Assembly (NCBI GenBank): GCA_003516705.1
Contig: DPCJ01000006.1
Span: forward strand, 1-58,181
Direction of reading: 5' to 3'
DNA length: 58,181 nt
Source: Prolixibacteraceae bacterium
GTDB lineage: Bacteria; Bacteroidota; Bacteroidia; Bacteroidales; Prolixibacteraceae
Below are positions 33,143 through 40,970 of this stretch, piece by piece. Every line of letters begins with the position of its first letter. Within the stretch, counting starts at the first letter, position 1. Made by a program: the position numbers and the translations under genes. The notes beneath the pieces were generated by a model. That model made no database searches. It was not told the DNA's origin and saw only the letters and a program-made list of their open reading frames with translations.

Positions 33143-34474
33143 TTATTCAGCCACTTTTACACACATCATCCTGCTTTGGTCGCGAATAAGCAGTTTTCCA
33201 TCGGCAAGTGCGATAGGCGCCCAGTTTTGTGTCGGGCCTCCAAAATTTGTCATTCTGTCTTTGGTATCCAAACCACCCGGTTTGAGCAGGTCAGCTGAAG
33301 CAAGCGCTTTGAATCCTGCCGGATCGGGCTGAATAAGGTATAATTTGTTGGTGCCATCGGTGGCAAGCAGCAAACCTTCCACCAAAATCATACTGCCTTT
33401 GTTAAAGTCGGGTGCACGTTTTGTTTTCCACATGATTTTCCCATCCATGTCCATACAAACCAACCCATCGCGTTTATTGTTTGTACTGAATTGTGCATAG
33501 AAAAATCCATTGTGCAGTACCGGAGGTTTTGTATGATCGCCAAATTCGTTGTGTTTAAACAGTTCAGTTGTTGTGAATGAATTATCAGCTTTTTTGTCCA
33601 CCTGAATCATCACACAACCAAGTTCGTAGCCGCCTACAACAAGCAATTTATTATTTCCGGCATCTAATGCACTTGATGCCGAAATGTGACATTCCCAGTT
33701 GTTGTATTCCCACAATACTTTTCCAGTCAGTGGTTCAATTCCGATAATTTTACCCATCGTTTTTTCAGCTCCCTGACTTCTGAATGGATTGGTGGATGAT
33801 GTTACCATCACAATATGATCTTCACTGTATATTTTTGCAATCGAAGGACTTACATAAGTTTCATTCCCAAGATTGGGCGTTTTCCAAACGATTTCTCCGG
33901 TAAGTTTGTGGTAAGCAACCACGCCAGCTTCAGGTGCATGAGACGACACGATTACCATATCACCATAAATCAGCGGACACTGTGAAATTGCCCAAATTGG
34001 CAATTCAGTTCCACCAAAATCTGTCCAGATGTTTTTGTGCCAAACCGGTTTGTGTGTATTGATATCGACACAAAACAAATCGCCTAAAGCGCCGCAGGCA
34101 TACACATAATTCCCGTCAACTGCCGGCACACTGCGCGAACCGGGAAAAGGGAAAGCTCCAGGCGCTGCAATTTCACAATTCCAAAGTTCTTTGCCGGTTG
34201 CAAGTTCGAAACTTCGCATATTGTCGCCAATACTGTCGATTCTGTCGAGAAGGTAAACTTTACCGTCTTTTACCACCGGTCCGCCGTAGCCAATCCCAAC
34301 TGGAATTGTCCACAAAATCTCTGGCCCTGTTTCAGGCCACGAGCGTAAAATTCCTTTTTGCTGTGATGTACTGTTTCTTTCGGGACCCAAAAACTGGGGC
34401 CAGTCCTGCGCGGTTGCACAGTTGACAGACATTGTCATTAAAAATGCGATTACGGTGAGTAGTTTGTTATTCAT
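33143..34474 (-). CDS. Exported PQQ-type beta-propeller protein
   Basis: 443 residues with a signal peptide ending near A22 (CATA-QDW). Repeated propeller blades show the pattern of hydrophobic strands ending LTGEIVWKT, LTGKVLWEY and ATGKELWN, as in BamB/PQQ-dehydrogenase-like proteins. The N-terminal DWPQFLGPERN motif is typical of PQQ-like beta-propeller proteins of Bacteroidota and Planctomycetes. Residues for binding PQQ cannot be confirmed. It probably acts in the periplasm as a binding scaffold or quinoprotein. It is co-oriented with esterase and cupin genes. Confidence 0.85.
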   Translation of the reverse strand: MNNKLLTVIAFLMTMSVNCATAQDWPQFLGPERNSTSQQKGILRSWPETGPEILWTIPVGIGYGGPVVKDGKVYLLDRIDSIGDNMRSFELATGKELWNCEIAAPGAFPFPGSRSVPAVDGNYVYACGALGDLFCVDINTHKPVWHKNIWTDFGGTELPIWAISQCPLIYGDMVIVSSHAPEAGVVAYHKLTGEIVWKTPNLGNETYVSPSIAKIYSEDHIVMVTSSTNPFRSQGAEKTMGKIIGIEPLTGKVLWEYNNWECHISASSALDAGNNKLLVVGGYELGCVMIQVDKKADNSFTTTELFKHNEFGDHTKPPVLHNGFFYAQFSTNNKRDGLVCMDMDGKIMWKTKRAPDFNKGSMILVEGLLLATDGTNKLYLIQPDPAGFKALASADLLKPGGLDTKDRMTNFGGPTQNWAPIALADGKLLIRDQSRMMCVKVAE

Positions 34475-34506
34475 TTCGGTTGTTTTTTTGGTTACTGTTC
34501 AAAAAT

Positions 34507-34995
34507 TTATTTTGTTGATTTGTTATATTCTTCATCGGTTACAGGCCCAATCCAAACAGCACCTCCTTCATCTGTATTCAGGCTAACTGCAATATGGGCA
34601 AATTCACTATCAGGAGCTGCTCCGTGCCAATGAGTTATGTTTCTTGGAATTTCGACTACATCGCCTTTATGCAATAATTGGGCTGGCTGGTCTTTTGCCT
34701 GGTAAAAGCCTTTCCCTTTGGTAATAAAAAGTATTTGACCACCAGGGTGCGAGTGCCAGTTTGTTCTGGCTTTGGGTTCGAAAGTTACATTGCCATAACT
34801 TGCATGCAATGTGGTGTCGGTTGCGCCCATCATTTGCAAATAAGCGGTTCCCGCAAAGTTGTTGTTTGTTATTTTTTCACCTTTCGGAAAAATTGAATCT
34901 GCGGTTTGTTCCTGAATGTGTTGGGGTTTTTGCCGGTTACATGCAAAAGCAAAAACCGTCAGCAATAACAAACTCATTTTTAATATTTTCTTCAT
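34507..34995 (-). CDS. Cupin-domain lipoprotein
   Basis: 162 residues. The N-terminus MKKILKMSLLLLTVFAFACN has a lipobox with C19, so it should be a lipoprotein. The cupin core shows WHSHPGGQILFITKG and HWHGAAPDS, giving the metal-binding histidines. Small cupins of this kind are often fused or adjacent to carboxymuconolactone-decarboxylase domains, and here the next gene upstream is such a protein, 24 bp away. Enzymatic role unknown. Confidence 0.87.
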   Translation of the reverse strand: MKKILKMSLLLLTVFAFACNRQKPQHIQEQTADSIFPKGEKITNNNFAGTAYLQMMGATDTTLHASYGNVTFEPKARTNWHSHPGGQILFITKGKGFYQAKDQPAQLLHKGDVVEIPRNITHWHGAAPDSEFAHIAVSLNTDEGGAVWIGPVTDEEYNKSTK

Positions 34996-35018
34996 TTAAA
35001 TTTCATTTAATCGTTCGA

Positions 35019-35747
35019 TTATTTTTGATTTTTCAGCACCTCATTTAAAACTTCCTTTGCAGTGTCTGCTTCTTTTTCTCCCAAAGTTGAACGGATAACT
35101 CCCGTAAATTCTTTCAATTGCTCAGGAGTTAAACCAACATTCAGGCAAATTGATAAATGACTGCGAAGCATTGGTTCGGCACCTCCAATAGCGCTTATTA
35201 CCGAGATTGTTACCAATTCCCGTTCTGTATAAGTTAAAATATTGCGTTCAAATATATCAGCAAACAAATGCTCTTTCAGAAAGGTATCTATAACTGGTGC
35301 AAAAGCTGAATAGCCCGAATGTGTTGTTGGTTGCGGTGTTTTTGTGAGTTCGCCCAACACTTTTTTACCCCGTTCATATTTGCTTTCTTCATTCAAAATT
35401 GGTGAAGCTTCTTTGCCTAAGGAATCAACTAATCCTTTGGCTTTTCGTTCATCCAGTACTTCCATAAAGGTTTGCAAACCGCGGATGCTGCGCGGAAAAC
35501 CGCAATAGGCATACAAATGCACCAGCACTTCTTTGGTTTCGTTCACAGTTAACCCGGCTTCCAATCCTTTATTCAGCGCAGGTTTTAACGCCGGTAAATC
35601 GCCTTTTGCAGCTAATGCAGTAATCGAAATAATACTTTGCTGCTTTGCAGTTAATGGCTGACTGCTGCTCGTTTTGTTTTTGGCATTCAACTGAAATGCG
35701 ATGAAACTAACTGCCGTTATTAAAATGAAGAATTTTTTTATTGCCAT
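35019..35747 (-). CDS. Exported double carboxymuconolactone-decarboxylase-domain protein
   Basis: 242 residues. A signal peptide (MAIKKFFILITAVSFIAFQLNA) is followed by two CMD domains (about 33-110 and 150-235). The first has YCGFPRS with C82, the second a VISAIGGAEPMLRSH helix. CMD proteins include 4-carboxymuconolactone decarboxylase and AhpD-like peroxidases; a single visible cysteine in domain 1 argues against an AhpD CxxC site. Export is unusual for the family but consistent with its cupin lipoprotein and secreted esterase neighbours. Confidence 0.85.
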   Translation of the reverse strand: MAIKKFFILITAVSFIAFQLNAKNKTSSSQPLTAKQQSIISITALAAKGDLPALKPALNKGLEAGLTVNETKEVLVHLYAYCGFPRSIRGLQTFMEVLDERKAKGLVDSLGKEASPILNEESKYERGKKVLGELTKTPQPTTHSGYSAFAPVIDTFLKEHLFADIFERNILTYTERELVTISVISAIGGAEPMLRSHLSICLNVGLTPEQLKEFTGVIRSTLGEKEADTAKEVLNEVLKNQK

Positions 35748-35758
35748 TTTATTACTCT

Positions 35759-37375
35759 TTAAATACCTCCTCTGGTTTGAACTTTCTCCCGTGAGTTGAA
35801 AGCTTTTTCAACCACATCAAATCTTGCTTTGCGCGGGTCTTTTTTGCCAATTACTTTCCCATCCAGTTCAACATCAAGCATCTCTTCATTTTGCGGATTG
35901 TATTGTGGCCAAACAGGCAGACCACCGCCATTCGGATTTCCGGTTTTGGCGAAATTTGTCCAATACGTATTCATAATTTGTGCTAACTTTTTTTCTTCTG
36001 CTGTAGGTTCTGTAGCTCCACGGCGAGAATTAAGCGAACCAAATACATACGAAACTTCCGAGCCATGACCGGCTCCATAACGAGCCCGCTCACGCATTGC
36101 TGCCGGAACATAACCAAATTGATAAACGTAAGCTGGTTCGCCAACAGCAACAAAACTCTTTGCCGTAAATCTGGCAGGCTCGCCCCAAACCCAGTCGGTA
36201 TTTATTTTTGTCTGTATTTCTGCAAATTCTTTGTTACCCTCAGGGTCATAGGCTGCTTTTGCTGCGGCTTCCAAATTGCCAAACTGTGCAAACAACTCTT
36301 CCTTAGTGGTACTGTTACTCACAAACGCTCCTCCGATTTCTGCACTGCAATTTCCAATTATGAGCGGAACTTTTGCCTGTCTTCCGGCTTTGTAGGCGCT
36401 TTCTGAAGTTTCAACCACAAACTTGCCATCGAGAATCGGGCCGGGATAAATTCGCGGGCCACCTTGACCATCGTTTTCCTGACCGCCGTCCACAATTTCT
36501 TCCACTTTCAGGGCGCGCAGTTTCGCTAATGCAGCTGCATCCGTACCTTCAATTCCATGTTTTTTGGCAAAGTTTATTCCAATCGTTTCTGCTGAAACAG
36601 GATAAAGTGCATCCGCATTTTCTTTGTTAATCGGTCTGCCGGTTAAAACGCCGTCTCTGCCACCGCTTGATTCGCCAATTGCCTTATGGAAAAGACCTTT
36701 CGCAGCAGGGATGGAAAGCAGTGAATGAACCGAAACACCGCCAGCCGAGAATCCGAAAATGGTTACATTATCCGGATTACCACCAAAAGCAGCAATATTC
36801 TCTTTCACCCATTGCAGTGCAGCAATCTGGTCCATAAAAGCGTAACTTCCTTTTGGTTCTTCGGGATGCTCCTTGCTCAACGCCGGAAATGCAAAATGCC
36901 CAAGGCGACCAAGACGGTAATTGATGGAAACCAGAATCACCCCGTTTTTTGCAAACGCGTCACCCGAATTCTGACCGCTGCCACCCGTGAAACCACCTCC
37001 ATGAATCCAAACCATAACGGGCATTTTTGCCCCCGGTTTAAAATTGGCAGGTGTCCATAAATTAAGGTAGAGGCAATCTTCCGAAGAGCCTTCGGAAATG
37101 GTGCCCGGAGCTGCTCCCCATCCGCCTTGTGCACAGTTTGGGCCATATTTGCCCGCATCTCGAACGCCTTCCCAGGGTTTTACAGGTTGCGGCGGACGCC
37201 AGCGAAACTCGCCAACCGGTGGTGCTGCAAATGGGATTCCTTTAAAAACCGAGACATCTCCTTCGGTTACACCCTGAACTTTGCCACTGGCGGTTTGCAC
37301 TATCGGACCGGCAGTTTGCTGTGCCTGTAACCCGAAACTAATGAGTATTGCTAAAAGAATAATTATTGATTTCAT
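35759..37375 (-). CDS. Secreted type B carboxylesterase
   Basis: 538 residues. A signal peptide ends near Q18-A-Q (LQA-QQT). The type B carboxylesterase/lipase signature is clear: SEDCLYLNLWTP, oxyanion hole HGGG (125-128), nucleophile S210 in GFSAGG, and the histidine in GAGHGSEVSYVFG. Length fits the family. It hydrolyses carboxylic esters outside the cytoplasm; the substrate is unknown. It is 11 bp from each neighbour, within the AraC-linked cluster. Confidence 0.93.
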   Translation of the reverse strand: MKSIIILLAILISFGLQAQQTAGPIVQTASGKVQGVTEGDVSVFKGIPFAAPPVGEFRWRPPQPVKPWEGVRDAGKYGPNCAQGGWGAAPGTISEGSSEDCLYLNLWTPANFKPGAKMPVMVWIHGGGFTGGSGQNSGDAFAKNGVILVSINYRLGRLGHFAFPALSKEHPEEPKGSYAFMDQIAALQWVKENIAAFGGNPDNVTIFGFSAGGVSVHSLLSIPAAKGLFHKAIGESSGGRDGVLTGRPINKENADALYPVSAETIGINFAKKHGIEGTDAAALAKLRALKVEEIVDGGQENDGQGGPRIYPGPILDGKFVVETSESAYKAGRQAKVPLIIGNCSAEIGGAFVSNSTTKEELFAQFGNLEAAAKAAYDPEGNKEFAEIQTKINTDWVWGEPARFTAKSFVAVGEPAYVYQFGYVPAAMRERARYGAGHGSEVSYVFGSLNSRRGATEPTAEEKKLAQIMNTYWTNFAKTGNPNGGGLPVWPQYNPQNEEMLDVELDGKVIGKKDPRKARFDVVEKAFNSREKVQTRGGI

Positions 37376-37385
37376 ATTTTAACGA

Positions 37386-38438
37386 TTATAAATATTTACC
37401 AAAGAATTCATTAAGTTTTTTCACTGCTTGTTCAACATATTCAGGCACATAATAGGTTTGAATGTGTGTAGCTCCCGGAATCAGGAAAAGTTCCTTCTCT
37501 TTTGTGCCGGTGGCTTTGTTGAAAGCGCTGTCGGTCATGTAAAAGCTGTCGGCTTTGCTGCCAGCCATCATCAACAGCGGCTGGTTGATTAAATCCATGT
37601 TGGTGGAAGCGTCAAATGCCATCAGGTCAATCAGGCTGCTCATAGTATATCTGAACGTAGAATTTGGGTGAGCGTGGGTACGGTTGTAGTAATAATGACC
37701 CTCACGATACAAGTCAAACGGCATTTTATCGGCCTGTTCATCCGTTGTTTTTGTGTCGGCAGCATAACGGATTTCGCCACCTGCAGCTTCCAGTGCACGG
37801 GCTTCTGAAGCCTGTTTTAGCCGTTCCTGAATGGTGGAAACCCCGGAATTCATAAATCCGTTTCTCCTGACCACGCCTGAGTTAAACATGCTTAAAGTGG
37901 CCACTGCTTTAAAACGTTTGTCGGTTTGAGCTGCCGCCAATGTGTAACCGCCGCCACCGCAAACACCCAAAACACCCAAACGTGCAGCATCAACACCTGC
38001 ATATTGGGTAATGTAATCGGCCATTCCGCGGATGTCCTCAATGCGGTTGGCCGGTTTATCCATATTACGTGGTTGTCCGCCGCTGGCTCCCTGATAAGAT
38101 GCATCGGCCGCAATAGCGATGTAACCAGATTCGGCCAAACGCTGCGCATACAATCCGGCAACCTGTTCTTTCACCCCGCCATTTGGATGTGCAACAACAA
38201 CTGCCGGATATTTCTTCGTTTTGTCGAAATCGGATGGGGTATAAACATTGGCAGCAATTTCAATCCCGTTCAGTTTGTAAGAAACGGTGTGAATATTCAC
38301 TTTGCCGGCTACATTTTCGGAAATGGCACCGTTGTAAACCAGTCCAAATGGATTGGCCGGTTTGGTTTGCGCCAAAGCGATGACGCTAAAAGTTGTAATC
38401 ATTGTTGCTATTAATAAATAGTTTTTCATTCTTTTCAT
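37386..38438 (-). CDS. Exported dienelactone-hydrolase-like enzyme with cysteine nucleophile
   Basis: 350 residues; ATGs at 38438 and 38429 both give a good signal peptide (NYLLIATMITTFSVIALAQ). The alpha/beta-hydrolase core has HPNGG near 84-88 and a nucleophile elbow GVCGGGGY in which C160 replaces the usual serine. A cysteine here is the mark of dienelactone hydrolase, which opens enol-lactones. The acid and histidine partners are in the C-terminal part (IPGATHIQTYYVPEY). An exported DLH-like protein next to CMD and cupin proteins hints at processing of lactones or aromatic breakdown products. Confidence 0.85.
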   Translation of the reverse strand: MKRMKNYLLIATMITTFSVIALAQTKPANPFGLVYNGAISENVAGKVNIHTVSYKLNGIEIAANVYTPSDFDKTKKYPAVVVAHPNGGVKEQVAGLYAQRLAESGYIAIAADASYQGASGGQPRNMDKPANRIEDIRGMADYITQYAGVDAARLGVLGVCGGGGYTLAAAQTDKRFKAVATLSMFNSGVVRRNGFMNSGVSTIQERLKQASEARALEAAGGEIRYAADTKTTDEQADKMPFDLYREGHYYYNRTHAHPNSTFRYTMSSLIDLMAFDASTNMDLINQPLLMMAGSKADSFYMTDSAFNKATGTKEKELFLIPGATHIQTYYVPEYVEQAVKKLNEFFGKYL

Positions 38439-38482
38439 TTTAAACTCCTCGTTTGTCGTTCTACTTTAAATTTATACCTGTT

Positions 38483-38621
38483 AGATTGCTTCGCTGCGCT
38501 CGCAATGACACGTAATTTGTGGATTATTAGGTAGAGGGTCGGTTGGCGGCGAAGCCGCCAACCGACCCTCCTTTTACTATATTTTCAACGTATTGTCATT
38601 GCAAACGAAGTGAAGCAATCT
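38483..38621. repeat. Nested inverted repeat with strong central hairpin
   Basis: The 28-bp outer arms (38483-38510 and 38594-38621, about 23 matches; AGATTGCTTCGCT and its near complement at the ends) enclose a perfect 17-bp stem with a GAA loop (38534-38570, arm GAGGGTCGGTTGGCGGC). The outer arms are of the 'GCAATGACA...TGTCATTGC' type often dispersed in Bacteroidota. It fills the 205-bp gap 38439-38643 within the hydrolase cluster and could reduce read-through, although no T-tract follows the central stem. Confidence 0.82.
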
Positions 38622-38643
38622 CTTACCATTTTTGATATTCAAC

Positions 38644-39807
38644 TTATTTATCTAATCCTTTTTCTTTTAACCATTCCGACATTAAATCGGCTATTTCCAA
38701 ATTGTTTAAATCAGAAAACGGGAAATGGGTATTGCCTTTAATCCCGATTTCAGGCAAATGCACAACGGTAACATCGCCGCCGTGTTTGTTTACGCAATCT
38801 CTCCAGAGCCTTGCCATTTCTAAACGTGCTCGCCAGCCATCCTGCCCGGGGTTATCCATTGGTTTTTCGGGAATAAAGTCACCATAATAAATGATAATCG
38901 GGATTTTAGTAAGCTTTAAAAAGTCCGACAATGGAACTCCAATGGCGGTAAGCGTACCTCCAGCCATGGGTATAGGAGCAGGTACCTCTACTTCAGGAAA
39001 AATGAAACCGCTTCCTGGTTCGTACGAAACGATGGCTTTTATATTTTGATTTTTTATAGCAGTAACCCAGCCCATTCCGCCCGAATGTGAATGTGAAACA
39101 AGAATTCCATCACCAATTTTATTGAACAGCGCCGAAACTGCATCGGTATTGACGTTGATATCGATTGGACCTACATTGGGAACCATCTGACGAAAATACT
39201 GATTGAGCGCTTCTGCATCTTTTGAGAACTGCACTCCTTCAAAATAGTTTGGCCAGATTCCAATCCGGAATGTTCCAAACCAACCCTGTTCATCGGGTGT
39301 TGGATTAATGGTGCCTGCCACTGTTCCGCGGGCTGCGTTGCCTCTGCGTGGCTGGTCAATTACATAAACCGAAAATTTTCGGCGTAAAAAAATGTTTTGA
39401 AATCCTTCGCGCCCATCGGGTGTGGTTTCCCAGGTTTTGGAAAACTGTCCGATTCCGTGCCACATCACCAGCGGATATTTACGCGCTTTCACCGGAATCT
39501 GGTAAAAAACATAAGCATGGTCACCGTGAAAGGTTTGTCCTTCGGGGGTTTGATGGTACGGATTGAAAGTCCCCGGATTGGCAATTACTGTTCCGCCAAC
39601 TGCAAAACTGCCTTGTTCCCGAATAATGATGGGTTTCAGTTTTGGCTGGCCAAAAGAAACGAGGCTGACAAAAGCAAGAAACAAAAATAGAGTAAGTTTC
39701 AGGCTCACCCTTCGACTACGCTCAGGGTGGCTGTCAGACTGAGCGCAGTCCCTGCCCGTCCGGCAGGCGGGGAAGTCTGTTTTAATTAAAAAGCGAAATT
39801 GATTCAT
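38644..39807 (-). CDS. Exported alpha/beta hydrolase with repeat-derived N-terminal extension
   Basis: 387 residues from the ATG at 39807. Residues 10-33 (ending HPERSRR) are encoded by a dispersed palindromic repeat. The signal-peptide helix (LKLTLFLFLAFVSLVSFGQ) comes only after it. An in-frame GTG at 39706-39708, just behind the repeat, would give the compact signal peptide MSLKLTLFLF and a 354-residue protein. The mature part has an alpha/beta-hydrolase fold with MWHGIGQ and a nucleophile in SHSHSGGMGW (the serine before GG), and a late histidine in KGNTHFPFSD. It is the first gene downstream of the divergent AraC regulator. The substrate is unknown. Confidence 0.82.
   Translation of the reverse strand: MNQFRFLIKTDFPACRTGRDCAQSDSHPERSRRVSLKLTLFLFLAFVSLVSFGQPKLKPIIIREQGSFAVGGTVIANPGTFNPYHQTPEGQTFHGDHAYVFYQIPVKARKYPLVMWHGIGQFSKTWETTPDGREGFQNIFLRRKFSVYVIDQPRRGNAARGTVAGTINPTPDEQGWFGTFRIGIWPNYFEGVQFSKDAEALNQYFRQMVPNVGPIDINVNTDAVSALFNKIGDGILVSHSHSGGMGWVTAIKNQNIKAIVSYEPGSGFIFPEVEVPAPIPMAGGTLTAIGVPLSDFLKLTKIPIIIYYGDFIPEKPMDNPGQDGWRARLEMARLWRDCVNKHGGDVTVVHLPEIGIKGNTHFPFSDLNNLEIADLMSEWLKEKGLDK
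39709..39778. repeat. Dispersed palindromic repeat inserted in a coding sequence
   Basis: Contains inverted arms GACTACGCTCA (39714-39724) and TGAGCGCAGTC (39740-39750), 10 of 11 matching, and a second hairpin CCTGCC/GGCAGG (39751-39767). The CCTTCGACTACGCTCAGG word and its translation HPERSRR are familiar from repeats scattered through Bacteroidota genomes. The insertion keeps the reading frame of the surrounding hydrolase gene. Confidence 0.8.
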
Positions 39808-39829
39808 GATAATTAATTTAATACCGTTA

Positions 39830-39837
39830 CAAAATTA
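39830..39837 (-). promoter_or_regulatory. -7 element of the hydrolase cluster
   Basis: TAATTTTG on the minus strand, 22 bp before the ATG at 39807, matches TAnnTTTG. No clear TTTG lies upstream at 17-20 bp, which fits a promoter needing an activator. The AraC gene diverges from the same 157-bp gap. Confidence 0.55.
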
Positions 39838-39934
39838 CGCCAACTGGTTTTAATCGTTGTTATACAGAATACTGCATCTTCTACCATTTTTACTGATTGG
39901 GCAGTCCAAATGGTTTCAACTATCATGAAATGTG

Positions 39935-39942
39935 TAATTTTG
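39935..39942 (+). promoter_or_regulatory. -7 element of the AraC gene
   Basis: TAATTTTG on the plus strand, 22 bp before the ATG at 39965. A TTTC at 39914-39917 lies 17 bp upstream as a possible -33 contact. It is the mirror of the divergent element at 39830-39837. Confidence 0.55.
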
Positions 39943-39964
39943 ATTCAGAAAAACAAAAAAAGAG

Positions 39965-40876
39965 ATGAGCAGGATTTTCAGATTTGATACTGTTTTTGAA
40001 TACAACGAACTAAACAACCACGAAACGCTGCACCCTTTGGTGAGCGTTATCGATTTTTCTCAAGCAAAGCCAAGGTCGTGGGGTGGAGAAAAGAATGTTC
40101 GGATTAATTATGGTATGTATTGCATTTTTTTGAAAGATGTAAAATGTGGCGACCTGAAATATGGTCGTAATTACTATGACTATCAGGAAGGAACATTGGT
40201 TTTTTTAGCACCAGGACAAGTAATGGAAATAGAAAACGATGGGAAAGTTTATCAGCCAAAGGGTTACGCGCTGGTTTTTCATCCCGACCTGCTTCGCGGA
40301 ACTGCTCTGGCAAAAACAATAAACGATTATCACTTTTTCAGCTACAATGCCAACGAAGCTTTGCATTTATCGGAACGCGAAAGGCAGATTGTGCTTGACA
40401 GTTTTTTAAAAATCGAATTCGAATTACATCAAAACATCGATAAACACAGTAAAAAACTCATTGCCTCGAATATTGAACTGTTTCTGAACTACTGTGACCG
40501 GTTTTACGACAGGCAGTTTATTACACGTGACAATGTAAACAAAGGCATTCTGGAAAAATTTGAAGAGTTACTGAATAGTTATTTCTCGTCGGATAAACCT
40601 CAAAAACTCGGGTTGCCGTCGGTAGCTTATTTTGCTGAAGAACTTCATTTGTCGGCCAACTATTTTGGTGACCTGATGAAAAAGGAAACCGGAAAAACGG
40701 CAAAAGAATACATTCAGCATAAAATTATTGAAATGGCAAAAAACATGACTTTCGATTCCGTTAAAACCGTTAATGAAATTGCTTACGAATTGGGTTTCAA
40801 ATATCCGCAGCATTTTACACGGATGTTTAAGAAAAGTACCGGCGTTTCGCCAGTTGAATACAGAACCTTAAATTAA
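39965..40876 (+). CDS. AraC-family transcriptional regulator
   Basis: 303 residues. The N-terminal half is a cupin-like sensor region (GTLVFLAPGQVMEIENDG). The C-terminal 100 residues are a double helix-turn-helix ending YELGFKYPQHFTRMFKKSTGVSPVEYR. It is transcribed away from the seven-gene hydrolase cluster and shares its upstream gap, so it is the probable regulator. AraC proteins of this type next to aldo-keto reductase and esterase genes usually answer to small organic inducers. A hairpin terminator follows at 40900-40948. Confidence 0.92.
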   Translation: MSRIFRFDTVFEYNELNNHETLHPLVSVIDFSQAKPRSWGGEKNVRINYGMYCIFLKDVKCGDLKYGRNYYDYQEGTLVFLAPGQVMEIENDGKVYQPKGYALVFHPDLLRGTALAKTINDYHFFSYNANEALHLSERERQIVLDSFLKIEFELHQNIDKHSKKLIASNIELFLNYCDRFYDRQFITRDNVNKGILEKFEELLNSYFSSDKPQKLGLPSVAYFAEELHLSANYFGDLMKKETGKTAKEYIQHKIIEMAKNMTFDSVKTVNEIAYELGFKYPQHFTRMFKKSTGVSPVEYRTLN

Positions 40877-40899
40877 AAAATCCATTAAGGATAAATAAA

Positions 40900-40948
40900 A
40901 CCACATAGACACATAGAATCTCTACTGTGCTCTATGTGCCTATGTGGT
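40900..40948. terminator. Hairpin between convergent araC and antiporter genes
   Basis: The 17-bp arms ACCACATAGACACATAG (40900-40916) and CTATGTGCCTATGTGGT (40932-40948) match at 16 positions. On the minus strand the stem is followed by TTTTATTTAT, giving a usable T-tract for the antiporter gene. The same word is a frequent dispersed palindrome in Bacteroidota, so it may be a repeat taken over as a terminator. Confidence 0.75.
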
Positions 40949-40970
40949 ATCGTAAAGAGTGTGTGAAACT

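Noticed and set aside
38534..38570. Perfect 17-bp stem as a rho-independent terminator
   Set aside because: No T-tract follows on either strand, and it lies inside a larger inverted repeat.
38644..39807. Repeat-encoded N-terminus as a new functional domain
   Set aside because: The 24 residues match a dispersed palindrome read in frame and have no fold of their own.
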